NCBI GenBank assembly: GCA_963978895.1
Contig: OZ022239.1
Span: 14,941,938 to 15,005,937, forward strand
Direction: 5' to 3'
DNA: 64,000 nucleotides
Source: Erpobdella octoculata
Taxonomy: Eukaryota; Annelida; Clitellata; Hirudinida; Erpobdellidae
Shown: one piece after another, positions 1-11,263 of the stretch
How the letters are laid out: the number at the start of each line of letters is the position of its first letter
How positions within the stretch are numbered: the first letter of the stretch is position 1
The notes under the pieces: model-generated
Databases searched by the model: none
What the model saw: the letters and a program-made list of their open reading frames with translations, nothing else
What the model was told of the DNA's origin: nothing
Translations under genes and position numbers: made by a program

Positions 1-629
1 TTGAGGTGAAGATGATGATGATGATTATAAAATCTATTCCACAGTAATAATAGTCATGAAAAAATATATTAAAAAAAAATATGATTAAAAAACCCAGATT
101 AGTGATGGTGGTTGTAGAAGTCATGTTGATGATGATAAGACGATAATGATCAGGGTGATCACAACATGCTAGTCAGTCATAATGATAGTAAAAATCTGAT
201 AAAATAAAAAAAGAGAAGATTAAATTAATGGACAACCTAATAATAACAATAACAACAATAATAATATTATCCTTAATTTTATTACCATGATTATTATTAT
301 TATGGAAACATTTATATATTTTTCAACAGAAACAAAATTACAAAGTGATTATCTAAGTAGACTGAAAGTGAAAACTTGAACGAAACAATAAATACTTCAT
401 GAATAAACGTTATTTATAGCAATAATACATAATCAACTCATAATGACAACCACATCAATAGCCGATCAGCTAATTGTCCTATAAAGCAGCTTCATGACCA
501 ATAACTGTAATCATCATCATTTATTTTTTAAATATTTTTTTTATATTTATAATCAATACAATTATTATTATCACTCACATGCCACTAACCAAAAAATTCC
601 ACAAAACTACAAAATAAAGGAAAAAACAC
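1..629. other. AT-rich sequence, presumed JAK intron
   Basis: This block follows the last visible JAK exon on the minus strand. It is made of short TAA/TGA/ATT-rich runs. I looked for the expected next coding segment (start of the SH2 domain) on the minus strand and did not find one, so the rest of the gene should lie beyond position 1. Confidence 0.5.
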
Positions 630-787
630 CTGACAGGTCCGTGACATTTCATCGACTTGAACAGCTTGACAAAGTTCATTTCGACAGCAGTGCAGAGGGA
701 ATGGTCATAATCCCCCATGAGTCGGAAATATCCATCTAGCAGTGAAACAAAAGATAGAGCTTGCCTTGTGTCTTTAAACCGTACAAC
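630..787 (-). CDS. JAK: JAK coding exon 4 (end of FERM F3)
   Basis: The acceptor CAG is at 790-788. The exon encodes VVRFKDTRQALSFVSLLDGY and FRLMGDYDHSLC, followed by KCHGPV. The SFVSL-DGYFRL block and the following HGP are landmarks just before the SH2 domain in JAK family members. It ends two bases into a codon at a donor GTGTTT (629-624). Exact continuation is outside the window. Confidence 0.85.
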
Positions 788-3700
788 CTGTATAGTAATA
801 GTAATAATGTCATAATAATGGTAGAAAAATATTTTTTTAAATACTTACAATTTAAAAGAAACTAATTAAATTACTTAAAATAACTGAATTTACTTAAACT
901 AATCAAACAAAACATTTCCTCACGAACCAAAGGCTGTCCTTGTTTTCGGTTGATGTGTATGATTTTCGGTAACTCATCTGATACCTCAGTGATAGAGATG
1001 TCCATTAGATCTTCAATGCGAGAATGATAAAAAGAACTATCCTAGAAAAAATAAAATTTAATTTTTATTCTTAACCCCTTAAGACCGATTGGGTCACCGG
1101 CGACCCATAGACTAATTAATTTTTTACAACGCACCAATTTGAGAAATTATTGTATTTTGGTTTAAATCAATGCTGAAAAAGTGTACAAACTTTTTAAAAA
1201 TTAAAAATTTAATTTTTGAAAGAACAGGATTTTTGGCGAAAGTCAAAAATCCATGTTTTATACTGTCTTTTTGCCCTATTTTTCAAAACAATATACATGA
1301 AAGTTGTACCCCAACATTTAAATAACAAGACTATGCAGATTCAAAATGAATAATTGTTCATAGTTCTTATGTAGTTAACTTGATCTGTATGTATGGGTCA
1401 CCGGTAACCCAATTGTTCTTAAAGGTAACTTGGGTCACCTGTGACCCAAACAATGGATGTTGAAATATGTGTTCTTTTTATTTAAGTAAAACTATTTTTT
1501 TAATTGCAATTCCCCAACACCATTCACAAACATTTGTATACATCATTTTTGGCTCGCCACTCACACAACACTAAGTGAACAAGACCAAATATGTCAGTGT
1601 GTGGATGCCTGAAAAATGTTAGGTGTTATGTAATAAAACATTATCTTTGGAGATGCAGTGAAGCAAAGTAAGCAGAAGACCAACTGCCAATTTTTGAATT
1701 AATTTAGACCAAAATGCTTTGAAGTTTTACTATTAACATTAATGACATCATCCTCTGTTTATGTTGGTAAATTTTTTTCTCTCCGGTTCTAGATATTACT
1801 GCTTTTTCATTCATATTTGACATTTTCAGGACCACTGCAGATTTTATCATTATAGCACTGATTATTTCTGTTTAACTAAAACAGACTTGTTTTAATTATT
1901 TTCATAATCAAATAATATATTTTTTGAAAGAATATTTGTTTTCTGATACACTTTTTTAAATAAACTGCATTTGAATTTAGCATGATCCAACAGCCACGCA
2001 TGTGTTATTTCAGTATGGATCACCAGCAACTTATGTTACCTTTCAGGCTGATTGGGTCACCAATGACCTTCCCTATTTCTAAGTACCTCGACACACCACA
2101 AATCATTATTATGTTTTTATCATTTTATATTACAGCCCTATCGGTCTTAAGGGGTTAATATAACTTTAATGTATCATAGTGGGTTTTCATATTATAACTA
2201 GTAAACTACCAAGGCCCTTGAAATAAGTACAACAGCATTTTTTATAAATGTATACAAAATCTCGAATAGAGCAACCGTTAAAATATAAAAACATTAAATT
2301 GAATAAATCAGAAGTAAATCTGTTAGAAGCAAAAACCAAACAAATATTCCGACCAAAAACACATAAGGTAATCTATATATATAAAGGAACATGTCTTGGC
2401 TGACTGATAATCAACGCCGAGCTCAAACGCCTCATCCTAGGAACGTGAAATTTGGAACGTATATTACTTTTATAGAGTAAGCACCCACTAAGAAAGGATT
2501 TTTGAAAATTTTGCTCCTGAGGGGATGAAACTGGATAACAAACTTTTTTCTAAAACAACATTTACCTCGAAAACCAAAGATGTGGAGGTTTTGAAATTTA
2601 GAATATAGATTTTTCATAAAAAATAATAAAATATGCGTTTCACCATTTTTTGAAAATTTTGTTTCCAGGACCTCAAATGTGGTGTGGAAAATAGGGTTAT
2701 TTGGATTTTAAAGTAACTGCTACTCAAAAACTGTAAATGCTACAGAAAAAGTTATTATTTAGTTTCTACTCTAAAAATAATGATATACGTTTCACCATTT
2801 TTTTTAAATTTTGGTTTCCAGGACCTCAAATGTGGGGTGGAAATAGGGTTATTGGTTTTTTTTATAAATTGGTAATCAAAAACTGTGAATGCTACAGATG
2901 TAAAATAATAATTTAGTATCTGCTCACAAAATAATAATATACGTGTTTCACCATTTTTTGAAAATTTGGTTTCCAGGACCTCAAATGTGGGGTGGAAATA
3001 AGAGATATTTGTTTTTTAAATTAATTGCTACTCAAAAATTGTAAGTGCTACAGATGTAAAATTTATTATTTAGTATCTACTCGAGAAATAAATATATATG
3101 TGATTTACCAATTTTTGATAATTTGGTTTCCAGGACCTCACATGTGGGGTGGAAAAAAAATATTTGATTAAAAACTTCAAAAACTAAAAATGTGAAAATT
3201 GTGCAATTTAGTACCAAGATTATTCTTCTTACAAAATAACAAAATTAGTATTTTGAGGTTTTGTGCCCGTTAAAACTAGCTGAGTCCAGTTTATTACCGG
3301 CCGGGCTAGCCGTGATTTTAGGGTCTTCACACGAGCCGGGCCAAACCTGAAGTCAAGTTGGGACGGGCCAAGGTATTCCACAAGGTATATACAAATTTTA
3401 GTGATTTTAGGGTCTTCAGACGGGCCTGGCCAAACCTGAAGTCAAGATGGGATGGGCCAAAGTTTTCCATCAAGTAAATAGAAATTCTAGGCCTGTAAAA
3501 AGGGGTCGGGACCAAATTAAACGGACCGAGCGGGGCCTGGAATTTTGGCTTATAAAAGAAGCCGGCCAGGCCAAGTTGTCGACGGGCCGAGTCGAGACGT
3601 AAGAAATCGGTACGTGCAGTACTCTACTAAAGATGCACAGTTCAAATTTTTTAATTTCAAGCTAGCGAAGCCGCTACGGGCACTGCTAGTTCACAATATA

Positions 3701-4918
3701 TCATACAAACTAATTATTCAACTTACTTAATTTAGCAATGAACTTAACTAAACCACATTAAAAAACCATAAGTATTTAAAAACTAACATTTATCTTGGTG
3801 CTAGTGATTTTGAGTCCCGGATAGCTAGAATCATAGGGGTTCACAACCACCTGCCTCTCTTCATCAGTACCAACCATAAATAGAAACTTTTCTGATCCGT
3901 AATTCTCTGAATAGCTCATTAGTGCTTCAATGTAAACAAACTTGACTGGATTGACACTGCTGCTTTTGTACTTATTATACTCAACTTCCAAGTGGGGTTT
4001 GAAATTTGACTCGAGCTTTTTTTTGGTCAAGAAATTGCTGAAGTCACGTCTAGCTCGTTCCGGAATGAACTGAGTGGAAGGAATCTTGACAAGGTCTTCA
4101 CAGCTCAGGTTTTTTTCTTTTCCATAGCGCAGTTTGTCAATAACTGCAAGTCCAAGACTTTTCTAAAATACAATAAAAGACTATTACAATTTTTCTTTAA
4201 TTTAATACTATCTGTTGCTCTAATATTGATGTGTTTTACAAAATATTTTAGCTGCTAAAATTAAAACAAGGTTATTAAACAAACTGTACTTATATGAAAA
4301 AAGAATGAAAGTATGAAATGAATTTTTAAAGTGGCCCCACGGTTGAATGAGCTCTTAAAATTTAAAATATTTTTAAATGCCTATTAATCTATTAAAAGGC
4401 AAATTCATTCTTACAGAATGGGCATCTTCTTCAATGATGTCTTTGTGATAGAGAATCTTGTCCTTCAAAAAGTCATCTCTCATTTGAAAGAACAAGTAAC
4501 TCAGGGCTTTCTTATGAGTCTCCTGGCTTTTCATGGTCGACAGGCCATCTTTGGAAGGTATGAACCTTATCCGGAAATAAAAGTGCTGGATTGAATCTCT
4601 CAAGCACTTCACTTCTTCTCTTGGGTTCAGCCAAATGTTTTCTTCTTTTGCATAAAGTGCAAATAGAGGAAAATCTACAGTGCTTATTAGCTGAGCTTTG
4701 GCAACTATATAGCAAATTTCTTCCGCAGTGTACACTTTCTCATAATTGTCCAGGTGTAGCTTTTCTTCTTCTTCTCCATATAGATAAACTAGAATACCAC
4801 TTTTTAAAGAGCTGTTAGTTATTATGCTTTTAAAAAGTTTTACCACCAAACTTTTATCACTTTTGGCCATGATGCGTTTCCGTAACCTAATGAATACACT
4901 TTTTAAAAGACTGCACAT
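630..4918 (-). CDS. JAK: Janus kinase (JAK), 5' part: FERM domain
   Basis: JAKs are non-receptor tyrosine kinases that bind cytokine receptors through an N-terminal FERM domain and phosphorylate STAT proteins at the membrane. Four minus-strand exons (4918-4415, 4162-3788, 1041-928, 787-630) join in frame to about 383 residues, matching the usual length of the JAK FERM region. F1 shows VYTAEEICYIVA and FPLFALY, then HFYFRIRFIPS; F2 shows SYLFFQMRDDF and LGLAVIDKLRYG; F3 shows IEDLMDISITEV and the very JAK-like ALSFVSLLDGYFRL. The SH2, pseudokinase and kinase exons are off the left edge. The start is ATG 4918 or the in-frame ATG 4870. The 2.7-kb intron hosts a MITE and a Helitron. Focal adhesion kinase or another FERM protein is the alternative, but the F3 motif argues against it. 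Confidence 0.9.
928..1041 (-). CDS. JAK: JAK coding exon 3 (FERM F3 strand region)
   Basis: The acceptor is TTTTTTCTAG ending at 1042. The 38 codons include IEDLMDISITEV and LPKIIHINRKQGQPL, aligning with the 'FPEIIDVSIK...' segment of JAK F3. The donor used here is GTTCGT (927-922), which is weak. The stronger-looking GTGAGG four bases on would shift the frame into a stop in exon 4, so the weak site is preferred. Confidence 0.75.
1075..2154. mobile_element. piggyBac-like MITE, TTAA-flanked
   Basis: Terminal inverted repeats CCCCTTAAGACCGAT at 1075-1089 and 2140-2154 are perfect over 15 bp and similar for a few more. Both ends abut TTAA (1071-1074, 2155-2158), the target site and duplication of piggyBac transposons. 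Inside are several diverged, partly palindromic copies of a GGGTCACCGG/TGACCCA motif. No transposase frame is visible, so it is non-autonomous. It sits in a JAK intron. Confidence 0.85.
2372..3689 (+). mobile_element. Helitron family H1, copy A
   Basis: Starts A|TCTATATATATAAAGGAAC and ends at a 12-nt self-complementary stem (AGCGAAGCCGCT in other copies, one mismatch here) followed by ACGGGCACTGCTAG|T, the classic Helitron pattern: 5' TC, 3' CTRR with a hairpin just upstream, inserted between A and T without duplication. The interior has about four ~155-bp units each containing GGTTTCCAGGACCTCA, then a GC-rich CGGGCC-rich 3' part. No open frame of note. Next to the 5' end there is only TGACTGA, i.e. 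fewer than two units of the tetranucleotide that is expanded in other copies. Confidence 0.85.
3788..4162 (-). CDS. JAK: JAK coding exon 2 (FERM F2)
   Basis: The acceptor is TTTTAG at 4168-4163 and the frame is phase 0 on both sides. The exon encodes SLGLAVIDKLRYG, then IPSTQFIPERARRDF, and VKFVYIEALMSYSENYGSEK, which match the F2/F3 boundary of vertebrate JAKs (the 'Y-ETL-KHYGAE' region). The donor GTTAGT is at 3787-3782. 125 codons. Confidence 0.85.
4415..4918 (-). CDS. JAK: JAK coding exon 1 (FERM F1 and start of F2)
   Basis: 168 codons from ATG 4918 (152 from ATG 4870, which opens MAKSDKSLVV and may be the better start). The exon ends GCC CAT TCT followed by a strong donor GTAAGA at 4414-4409, phase 0. 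It carries the F1 ubiquitin-like lobe with LVYLYGEEEEKLHL and YTAEEI, and enters F2 with KALSYLFFQMRDDFL. No upstream 5' UTR exon could be defined. Confidence 0.85.
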
Positions 4919-5520
4919 ATCCTAAAAACTAAAAACTAGTAGTCAGTCACCAGAACGCTGTACACTACTTATTGTACATTGTCGCTTAGTTAGGCTTAGT
5001 AGGCTATCGCGTGTTGTATAGTGTATACTAAGGACTATAATCAAAGCGGGCAACCCTCATTTAATAATTTAATTAACATCGAAACGTCAGAACCAGCGCT
5101 CTTGTATTATAGTCACGGAAAACACTTTCGCATTAGTCTAAGAGTCTAAGTCGATCAAGTAAACGTTATAAATAAACAAACTATAACTAAACTAAAATTG
5201 AAAAGTAATGTGACTTTTTGTCAACGAAGACTCTCTGAGCCAATTTTGATGGGTCATGTTTAATCATTTTAGGAAGAAATAGTGCTCCAAACGTTATTTT
5301 TCAAGGCATCCACTCACTGCTTCTACATCTTTACCACGAACGACCCCCATTTACGACTTTCTCATTTCCGACCGTTTTTTCGCTGCCGGATTGATTTACA
5401 TGCCCGACTAACGTCTCCCATTTAAGACTTCCCCTTTTTAAACCAGATTTTCCGGCCATTTTCAAGGTCGAGAGGGGGAGAACCACTGTACGAGTTGGGA
5501 AGGCTCGACTGTTCGACGTT
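4919..5520. other. JAK 5' flank, no recognised element
   Basis: Sequence upstream of the JAK start codon. It should contain the promoter, but I see no distinctive core motif, CpG-rich block or open frame. A run near 5290-5470 has short CGAC/TTTACGACTT repeats of unclear origin. Confidence 0.3.
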
Positions 5521-5772
5521 CAATAGCTAGCTATGCAGTCCAGAGCAGGCCATCTAATCACTGCCAACTAGTCGCAGACCGACTAGCCGCCACTCAACTA
5601 GTCACCAGTCCATCTTGTCGCCACCCAACTAATTGCCAGCTAGCCAGCCAGCCAGCCCAACTAGTGCCTGCACAACTATTCGCCGCCCAACTAGTCGCCG
5701 GCCCAAATGTCGCCGTCCAGCTAGCTAGCCACCAGTACATCTAGTCACTCACCGACAAAACTAGTGTTTTGT
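5521..5772. repeat. degenerate CTAGTCGCC minisatellite
   Basis: Imperfect tandem units built on CCCAACTAGTCGCC, with variants such as CCAGCTAGCCAG. They are GC-richer than the surroundings and form no open frame. Confidence 0.6.
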
Positions 5773-6112
5773 GTATTACTTGTATTAGAAATAAATCTTG
5801 TAATATACATTTGACTATTTTTTTATTGTATTTTTTGACATTTTCCACAAATGTGTTATTTAAATGACAAAACAATATACTTGCTTAAAAAAAGTGCGAA
5901 TAACTCAGTGTAATTGTACATTTCTTGCAGCGAAAGCTGTCACAGAAAAAAAGAAAAAAGAAACCAGCTACGAATCAGCGTCGGATCTAAGATTTTCTGG
6001 TGGGGTGGATGATCTAACCAAAACTTGAAAATAATTGTTTACAAGTTACAAAACAAACAGTATGCACAAAGACAACATTCAAAACAGAAGTCAAATTTCT
6101 ATAATAAAAAAT

Positions 6113-6530
6113 CTACAGTGCAAAATCAAGACACATATTCTTGCTGGCTGCAAATCTATTATTAACATCAATTGTTTCTAAAGGCAATGCGTTATGGATA
6201 CTTAATGATGTTAGGCCAGTTAAACGCTCATCTGTGGTTCTGTTCAGGGGCGTAACCAGAAGGAAATGCTGGAGGTGCTGAAGTTCGAAAAAAGAGAAAA
6301 GCCCGCCGCAGGCAAAACATTTTTTTGACTATCTTCAGTCTGCAGCCTTTTTTCTTTTTTGGTATCTTTAATAATTTATTAATGATGGAAAAAGGAACAA
6401 AAGCCCACCTAGTTGCGACCCTGGTTCTGTTGCGCAATGAGCTTTTCAATATCTTCATGGCACTGAAGCTCCGTTCAGCTGTATATGTAGTAATGGGAGT
6501 CCCATGACGTGTGCACTCTCGTTTCACAGT
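6113..6530 (-). pseudogene. hAT transposase C-terminal dimerisation domain, interrupted
   Basis: hAT transposases cut and paste DNA elements; their C-terminal region mediates dimerisation. On the minus strand the frame reads GTPITTYTAERSFSAMKILK then SSLRNRT, is interrupted by a 179-bp MITE plus an 8-bp duplication, and resumes as NRTTDERLTGLTSLSIHNAL, ending in KNMCLDFAL and a stop at 6113-6115. TAERSFSA-K-LK--LRN is the hallmark of ZMYM/TTF-type hAT transposases. The N-terminal two thirds including the catalytic residues are missing. It belongs to the surrounding 5976-6673 element. Confidence 0.85.
6245..6423. mobile_element. 179-bp hAT MITE with perfect 8-bp TSD
   Basis: Ends CAGGGGCGTAACCAG and (reverse) CAGGGTCGCAACTAG are inverted repeats with three mismatches in 15. 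GTTCTGTT flanks it on both sides (6237-6244, 6424-6431). It splits the transposase codons for NRT, and removing it with one duplication copy restores the reading frame of the host pseudogene. Confidence 0.9.
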
Positions 6531-6789
6531 AATCTAGCGAGGGGGTTCATACCCCGCATCCCTACTGGATTCGTCGATGAATCTGGTGGGGCTTAAAAAA
6601 CACATTTTTAGCATATAATTTTTTTTAGTAATCTGGTGGAGCATCACCCCCTCCCGCCCTGGATCCGTCGGTGCTACAAATAAATATAATAGGGTAAATT
6701 CAATTAAAACTGTTGAACGAGAAACGTTTTCACAAGCTGTTTAAATAAAGTAGAACTCAGTGTTTCGATCGTCTCTCGAGCTATCAGGC

Positions 6790-7640
6790 AGGCTGTTGAA
6801 AATGCTCTTAGTCGAATTTAAGTCTTCTGAAGACAAGGCGGCCGATACTGCAACTGGTCAGTTTAAACAACTCCGACTCCAGGCAACAGACTGTTACAGT
6901 AATCAAGCCTGCTAATAATAAATGCGTGTACAAGGGCTGAAAATGCCTTGGTTAAAAGGGAACGACGGACGGATCGTAGTTGTCGAAGCTGATAAAATGA
7001 TGACATGCGTTGTTTACTTGGGTTTTCCTGGTCAGTTGGTATACTCCATGATTGCAGACGATAGACTGAAAGACGACAAAGTGGTGGTCAATATCAAATC
7101 AAATCAAAGAATCATTTAATTAAGCGCTCCCTTAAGCTGGATGTTAGCTACATTGACTTTTCGAAAGTGCCGGTGGCTGCCCAAATGCCCAGCCAAATGA
7201 ATTGAGTTTCCAGAGTTCAGTTTGAGTCAGTTGGAGGATATCCACAGATCAATTTCTTTAATACACTTATTGATTCCATCGACAAGCCCAACAACGGCAC
7301 CTACTTTGTTAGAAATGTATAATTGTCCATCTTTGGCGTAGCAGTGAACACTTATGAGTCTGTTCAAATCAGCGATAACTGGTCTGCTGAAGAGTAGAAA
7401 CTGTAGTGCACCAAGAACGCTACCTTGTGGTACACCCGCAAAAATGTACGCAATGCAAGATTGTGCACCATTAAATAAAACTCGTTGCGTCCTGTTAGTA
7501 AGGAATAATTGTCGCCATGCGAAATGCGGTGCCGGTAATCCCAAAAGAGGTTGTCAGCCAATTCAGAAGAATTTCATGATCAACCGTGTAAGAACGTAAA
7601 TGCAGCATTTTCCAGGGAGAGGGAAAAATTGTTTCGCCAT
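6790..7640 (-). pseudogene. L2/CR1-type LINE reverse transcriptase fragment
   Basis: Minus-strand remains of a non-LTR retrotransposon reverse transcriptase in shifted frames. Recognisable in order are TVDHEILLNWL, AGVPQGSVLGALQFLLFSR, HCYAKDGQLYI (the catalytic Y-A-D-D box has a D-to-K change), GSHRHFRKVNVANIQLKGAL and AFIISRLDYCNSLL. This order and wording fit L2-like elements. It has several frameshifts, lacks the endonuclease and 5' part, and cannot encode an active enzyme. Confidence 0.8.
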
Positions 7641-8144
7641 TATATAGCTTACTGACAGGGTTACCCGGGTTTTCTTTGCTTAATTTTTTTTCTTTGTTTC
7701 TTATCAATGAAGTCTACATGCATGCCAAATGTTCTTTAGATTGTTTATACAGCTTAGATGTGATAAGCAAATGCCTTCGCACACACACTAGGGTTGCCAA
7801 CCGTCCCGGTTTAGCCGGGACAGTCCCGGAATTGGCATACGGTGTCCCGTGTCCCGGGTTTAGTTAGTTGTGTCCCGGAAAATAATAATAAAAGTATGTT
7901 ATACAAATAAATAAAAAAATTACTTATTTATTGATAAAATTTTCAAGCAAATAACAAAGAACGGTGACATGAAATTATTTAGTTTTCTAAATTGTTTTAT
8001 CTTTGCTTTCCTTATTGGTCGATTTGCTAAACATGGCGTCTGCTAGCTTTTCTAAATCCGAAATAACAAATTCACCTAAAAATAATAGCTCGTTGACTCC
8101 ACCAAAAAAAATTGAAGCGTTAATGTGAATTTCGGTGAGAGTGG

Positions 8145-8330
8145 TTGTCGAAAGACGGTTTAACCTGGCTCAGTAAGGTTGACGAGTTCATCGCTTATTG
8201 TTCTTTTTGGCGCCTGTCATTTTCTGTTAAATATGAAAGTAAAACAGCAGTGACGAGTCATTCCGAATCGACAAAACATAAAAAGGTGTTGCATCACAGA
8301 ATGAAAATAAAGCAATTTCGTCATTTTTTG
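8145..8330 (+). pseudogene. hAT transposase N-terminal zinc-finger fragment
   Basis: The translated segment LTWLSKVDEFIAYCSF, then FSVKYESKTAVTSHSESTKH, resembles the finger found at the start of the DUF4371-type hAT transposases (W-S-K-DEF-AYC--C--SFSVKYEG--AV--H--S-KHK). The second cysteine appears replaced. The upstream frame is broken by stops, and downstream homology fades near 8330. It probably belonged to the same transposase as the fragment at 11264-11812. Confidence 0.6.
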
Positions 8331-8477
8331 AAAAAACAAAATAATTTTGTCGGAACTGGTTCCAACCTATCACGGGATTGTGAATCACCATATAATCTGG
8401 TAGATTTAGCTTTTGATACGGAAATTTTAATAGACAAGCCAAAAAGTACAGTAAACTATAGTATTTATTATAACTAA

Positions 8478-9290
8478 GAGCTGGAAAGAGATACCAGACA
8501 CAGATCGGTCCCTAAAAAAAGTTATTAGCAAAAGAAGTTGCTCAAAACTCGCGAATCTGTTTATTAACGCCAACCAATCAAAAGCCAGCTTTTTCTATTT
8601 CTGCGTAAAAAGTGACGCTTAATTTACAAATTATCTCCACGAAATTTAAACTTTTTACGCTCAAATGCTCATAAAACAGTTTAGTTATTTATTTCTATGT
8701 TTTTTTAACGAAATTTTTATTTTCCGTTTGCTTATGGAGCTGCCCGAAGAATGTTGTTGATTATCAAATGCTTTAAACTAGTTTAACTCCTCCGTGTAAA
8801 CGATTATGTACACTCAACTAGGCTACGTTTTCGAAATTCTCCAGTATTTAAAAAGCAATGCAACCTGAAAACACAACCTTATTTGAAAATAGCTGAAGGG
8901 GTGCCGGTTATGGGAATCGTACCACTTTTTAAAGGAAGACCATGCTTTTGACCACTTTTTAAAGGAAGACATCTTAAAAACAAGAAATTTATCAAACACT
9001 GGTTTTTAGAACAACATACATTTTAATTCTAAAAACAAAGTATAAGTTTCAACTTATTAAATAATTATAATAATAACTGTTATCTAGCTTCAAAAATTAT
9101 TATATTGAGCACAATTCAGTCGAGCAGAAGACTCAGATCTTCATCCATGACTTTACTTCTTGTGTCCACCACACATATCAAGAGTGCTGTAGACAGAAGG
9201 TTCAGGGTTGCCAGACTGAGAATGGTTTGCCAGCTGCTGTTACATTGGCTGTGACACTTAAATGCTTCCGAAGAGACCTTCTAAACACTA
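8478..9290. other. no gene recognised
   Basis: AT-rich sequence with a short repeated ACCACTTTTTAAAGGAAGA at about 8931 and 8952. A minus-strand run of about 50 codons at 9115-9270 is open but not assignable. Confidence 0.3.
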
Positions 9291-9410
9291 AACACTGACT
9301 AACACCACTTTAAACATTGTCAAATTTTAATTCAATTCAGAGACAGTTATAACAACACTGACTAACACCACTTTAAACATTGTCAAATTTTAATTCAATT
9401 CAGAGACACT
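9291..9410. repeat. 63-bp tandem duplication
   Basis: Nearly two copies of a 63-bp unit starting AACACTGACTAACACCACTT (9291 and 9354). The copies are almost identical, suggesting a recent duplication. Confidence 0.85.
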
Positions 9411-11263
9411 GTTAACAACTTTTGTCGTGCTGGCTGAAGTAAACTGGGAAGTGTAGATTATGAGGATTTTGTAGATAAATAATGCACATCATATCATAGT
9501 CAAATTGTTTGCTGTTTATTATAACACACAAGCAAACAGTTTTGACATTGAGACAATGCTTAGCAATATCCTCATGTGCTGAAGAACTTGTTACAACAAT
9601 AATAGACGTGTAACTGGAGGAAAGATACAAGAGCTATTTTAATAAGTTATTAATAACCATCAAAACCCTGCAGAACAAAGAAGACATTTTCTCAAGAACT
9701 TGATAAGTTTCTATATATCACTTTAAATAAAAATGTAATAACTGCTCACATTGGCCAACTCTGACATTTACACATATTTTACTATTATAGATATTATTTA
9801 CAAGACCACTAATATAAAGTCAGTTATCTTAAACTTTGTCACAGCAACATTTACAAGCTTATACAAGAACCTTCAAAACTGTTTTAAGAGCATCAAATTT
9901 TTTGCCAATTTAAAGAATAAATACATCCAACAACAAAGACTGATTTTGGGCAAGCCTAACTAAAATAGTATCTCATAGATTTTAACAGTTTTTTTCATAC
10001 AGGCCTTCACATATATTGCCCTTAAACATATCTACTTCAAGATTATCAGTATGAAGAGATTTATTACAAACTTTACCATAGCAATATTTACAGGCAGATA
10101 CAATGTAGCTCATATTTAAAACATGAACAACTTTTAAAAGAGCATGGGCTTTTTTTTAAAATTTCACATTTACCACTTATACAATAATTAGGCTATCTGG
10201 GCTATCAGGTGCTGCCTCTATGTCAGTATTAATGAGACACAACTTAAAATCTATTTTTCCCAGCTCCATCTGTCATTGTCTAAGAAATACTTCAATTTCA
10301 TTTCCTGAAAATGAGTTTTCAAATCATGCATTTTCAGTTGAGGTAGCTTTCCAGGAATAATTTTTGAACTACTTTATATTTGGCTGGAATAATTGTTAAT
10401 TGTGTGGAAAACTTAGATCTTAAATTCTTTTTATTGGAGCTAGATCAGTTAGCTACTAGAACTAAAACTAACACAAGGTTTGGGCTGATTATTTTTCTTT
10501 GCTTTGTTATTTACTTATGTATACAAACATCATTTATAGAGTTAAACTGTCAATTAAAATTGTATCTCCAATTACAGTTGCAGAATTCAATAGAGAAGTT
10601 TTCCCATCTTGTTTCAATATTTAGATTATTTTAAGTTTGTCTTCAGTAGCAGATTTACACACAAACGCACTCCATTGCGATATTAGTTACATTTAGATTA
10701 AAAAATGTGCTAACTACAATACAAACTTACCATAACCAAACTTAACAGACGTAATAACACGAATAAAAGAAAATAAAAAAAATACCAGAATGACTGACAA
10801 AAGACAAGACAAGATTGACCGAAGAAAAATGTACTATGCTATACAAACTATACAACTATATAAATGAATAGGAAATTTAAAAAAACGCTGCCAAGAATCC
10901 AAAATCGTCCAAATCAAAATCGAAGGCTTAAATAATAAATTAAGATATTGAAGAGAAATCGAATTCAAACGCGATAAAACCGGCAATGCAAAATGAATAC
11001 AAAGACAACGCAAATATAGCATAGAAAACGAGCCTTTATTGAATTCTTATTGGCTGAGCGAGTAAATATGTTACTGCGCGTAACGCGACATTGTCTTACG
11101 TAATGAGACAAAAGAGTACGCCTAAAATCATTAATAACTAGAGTACCATAATTGCTCATTCGTGGTATCTTCATACAGACATTCTACAACATATTATCTA
11201 TTGAATGGTATAAAAATTGGCTTGTCTATTAAAATTTCCGATATTGCCTCGAAAAACTGCTAG
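9411..11263. other. no gene recognised
   Basis: About 1.85 kb of AT-rich sequence. Several open frames of 60-85 codons exist on both strands but have no recognisable domain, no good splice context and composition matching the background. It may be an insertion separating the two hAT transposase fragments. Confidence 0.3.

Larger units (their letters stand above)
5976..6673. mobile_element. hAT element, internally deleted, with near-perfect 8-bp TSD
   Basis: The left end CAGCGTCGGATC and the right end (reverse complement CACCGACGGATC) form terminal repeats differing at two positions. Flanks are CTACGAAT (5968-5975) and CTACAAAT (6674-6681), a 7/8 match expected for an old 8-bp hAT duplication. 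The interior retains only the C-terminal part of a hAT transposase on the minus strand and carries a second, nested MITE. Confidence 0.8.

Noticed and set aside
9206..9225. CAGGGTTGCCAGACTG as right end of the element starting at 7789
   Set aside because: It is in direct, not inverted, orientation relative to the left end.
9115..9270. Open minus-strand run ending LSLLLD and stop
   Set aside because: About 50 codons with a faint hAT-like flavour, but no diagnostic motif and no splice context.
10380..10634. 84-codon frame on the plus strand
   Set aside because: Composition typical of AT-rich background and no recognisable domain.
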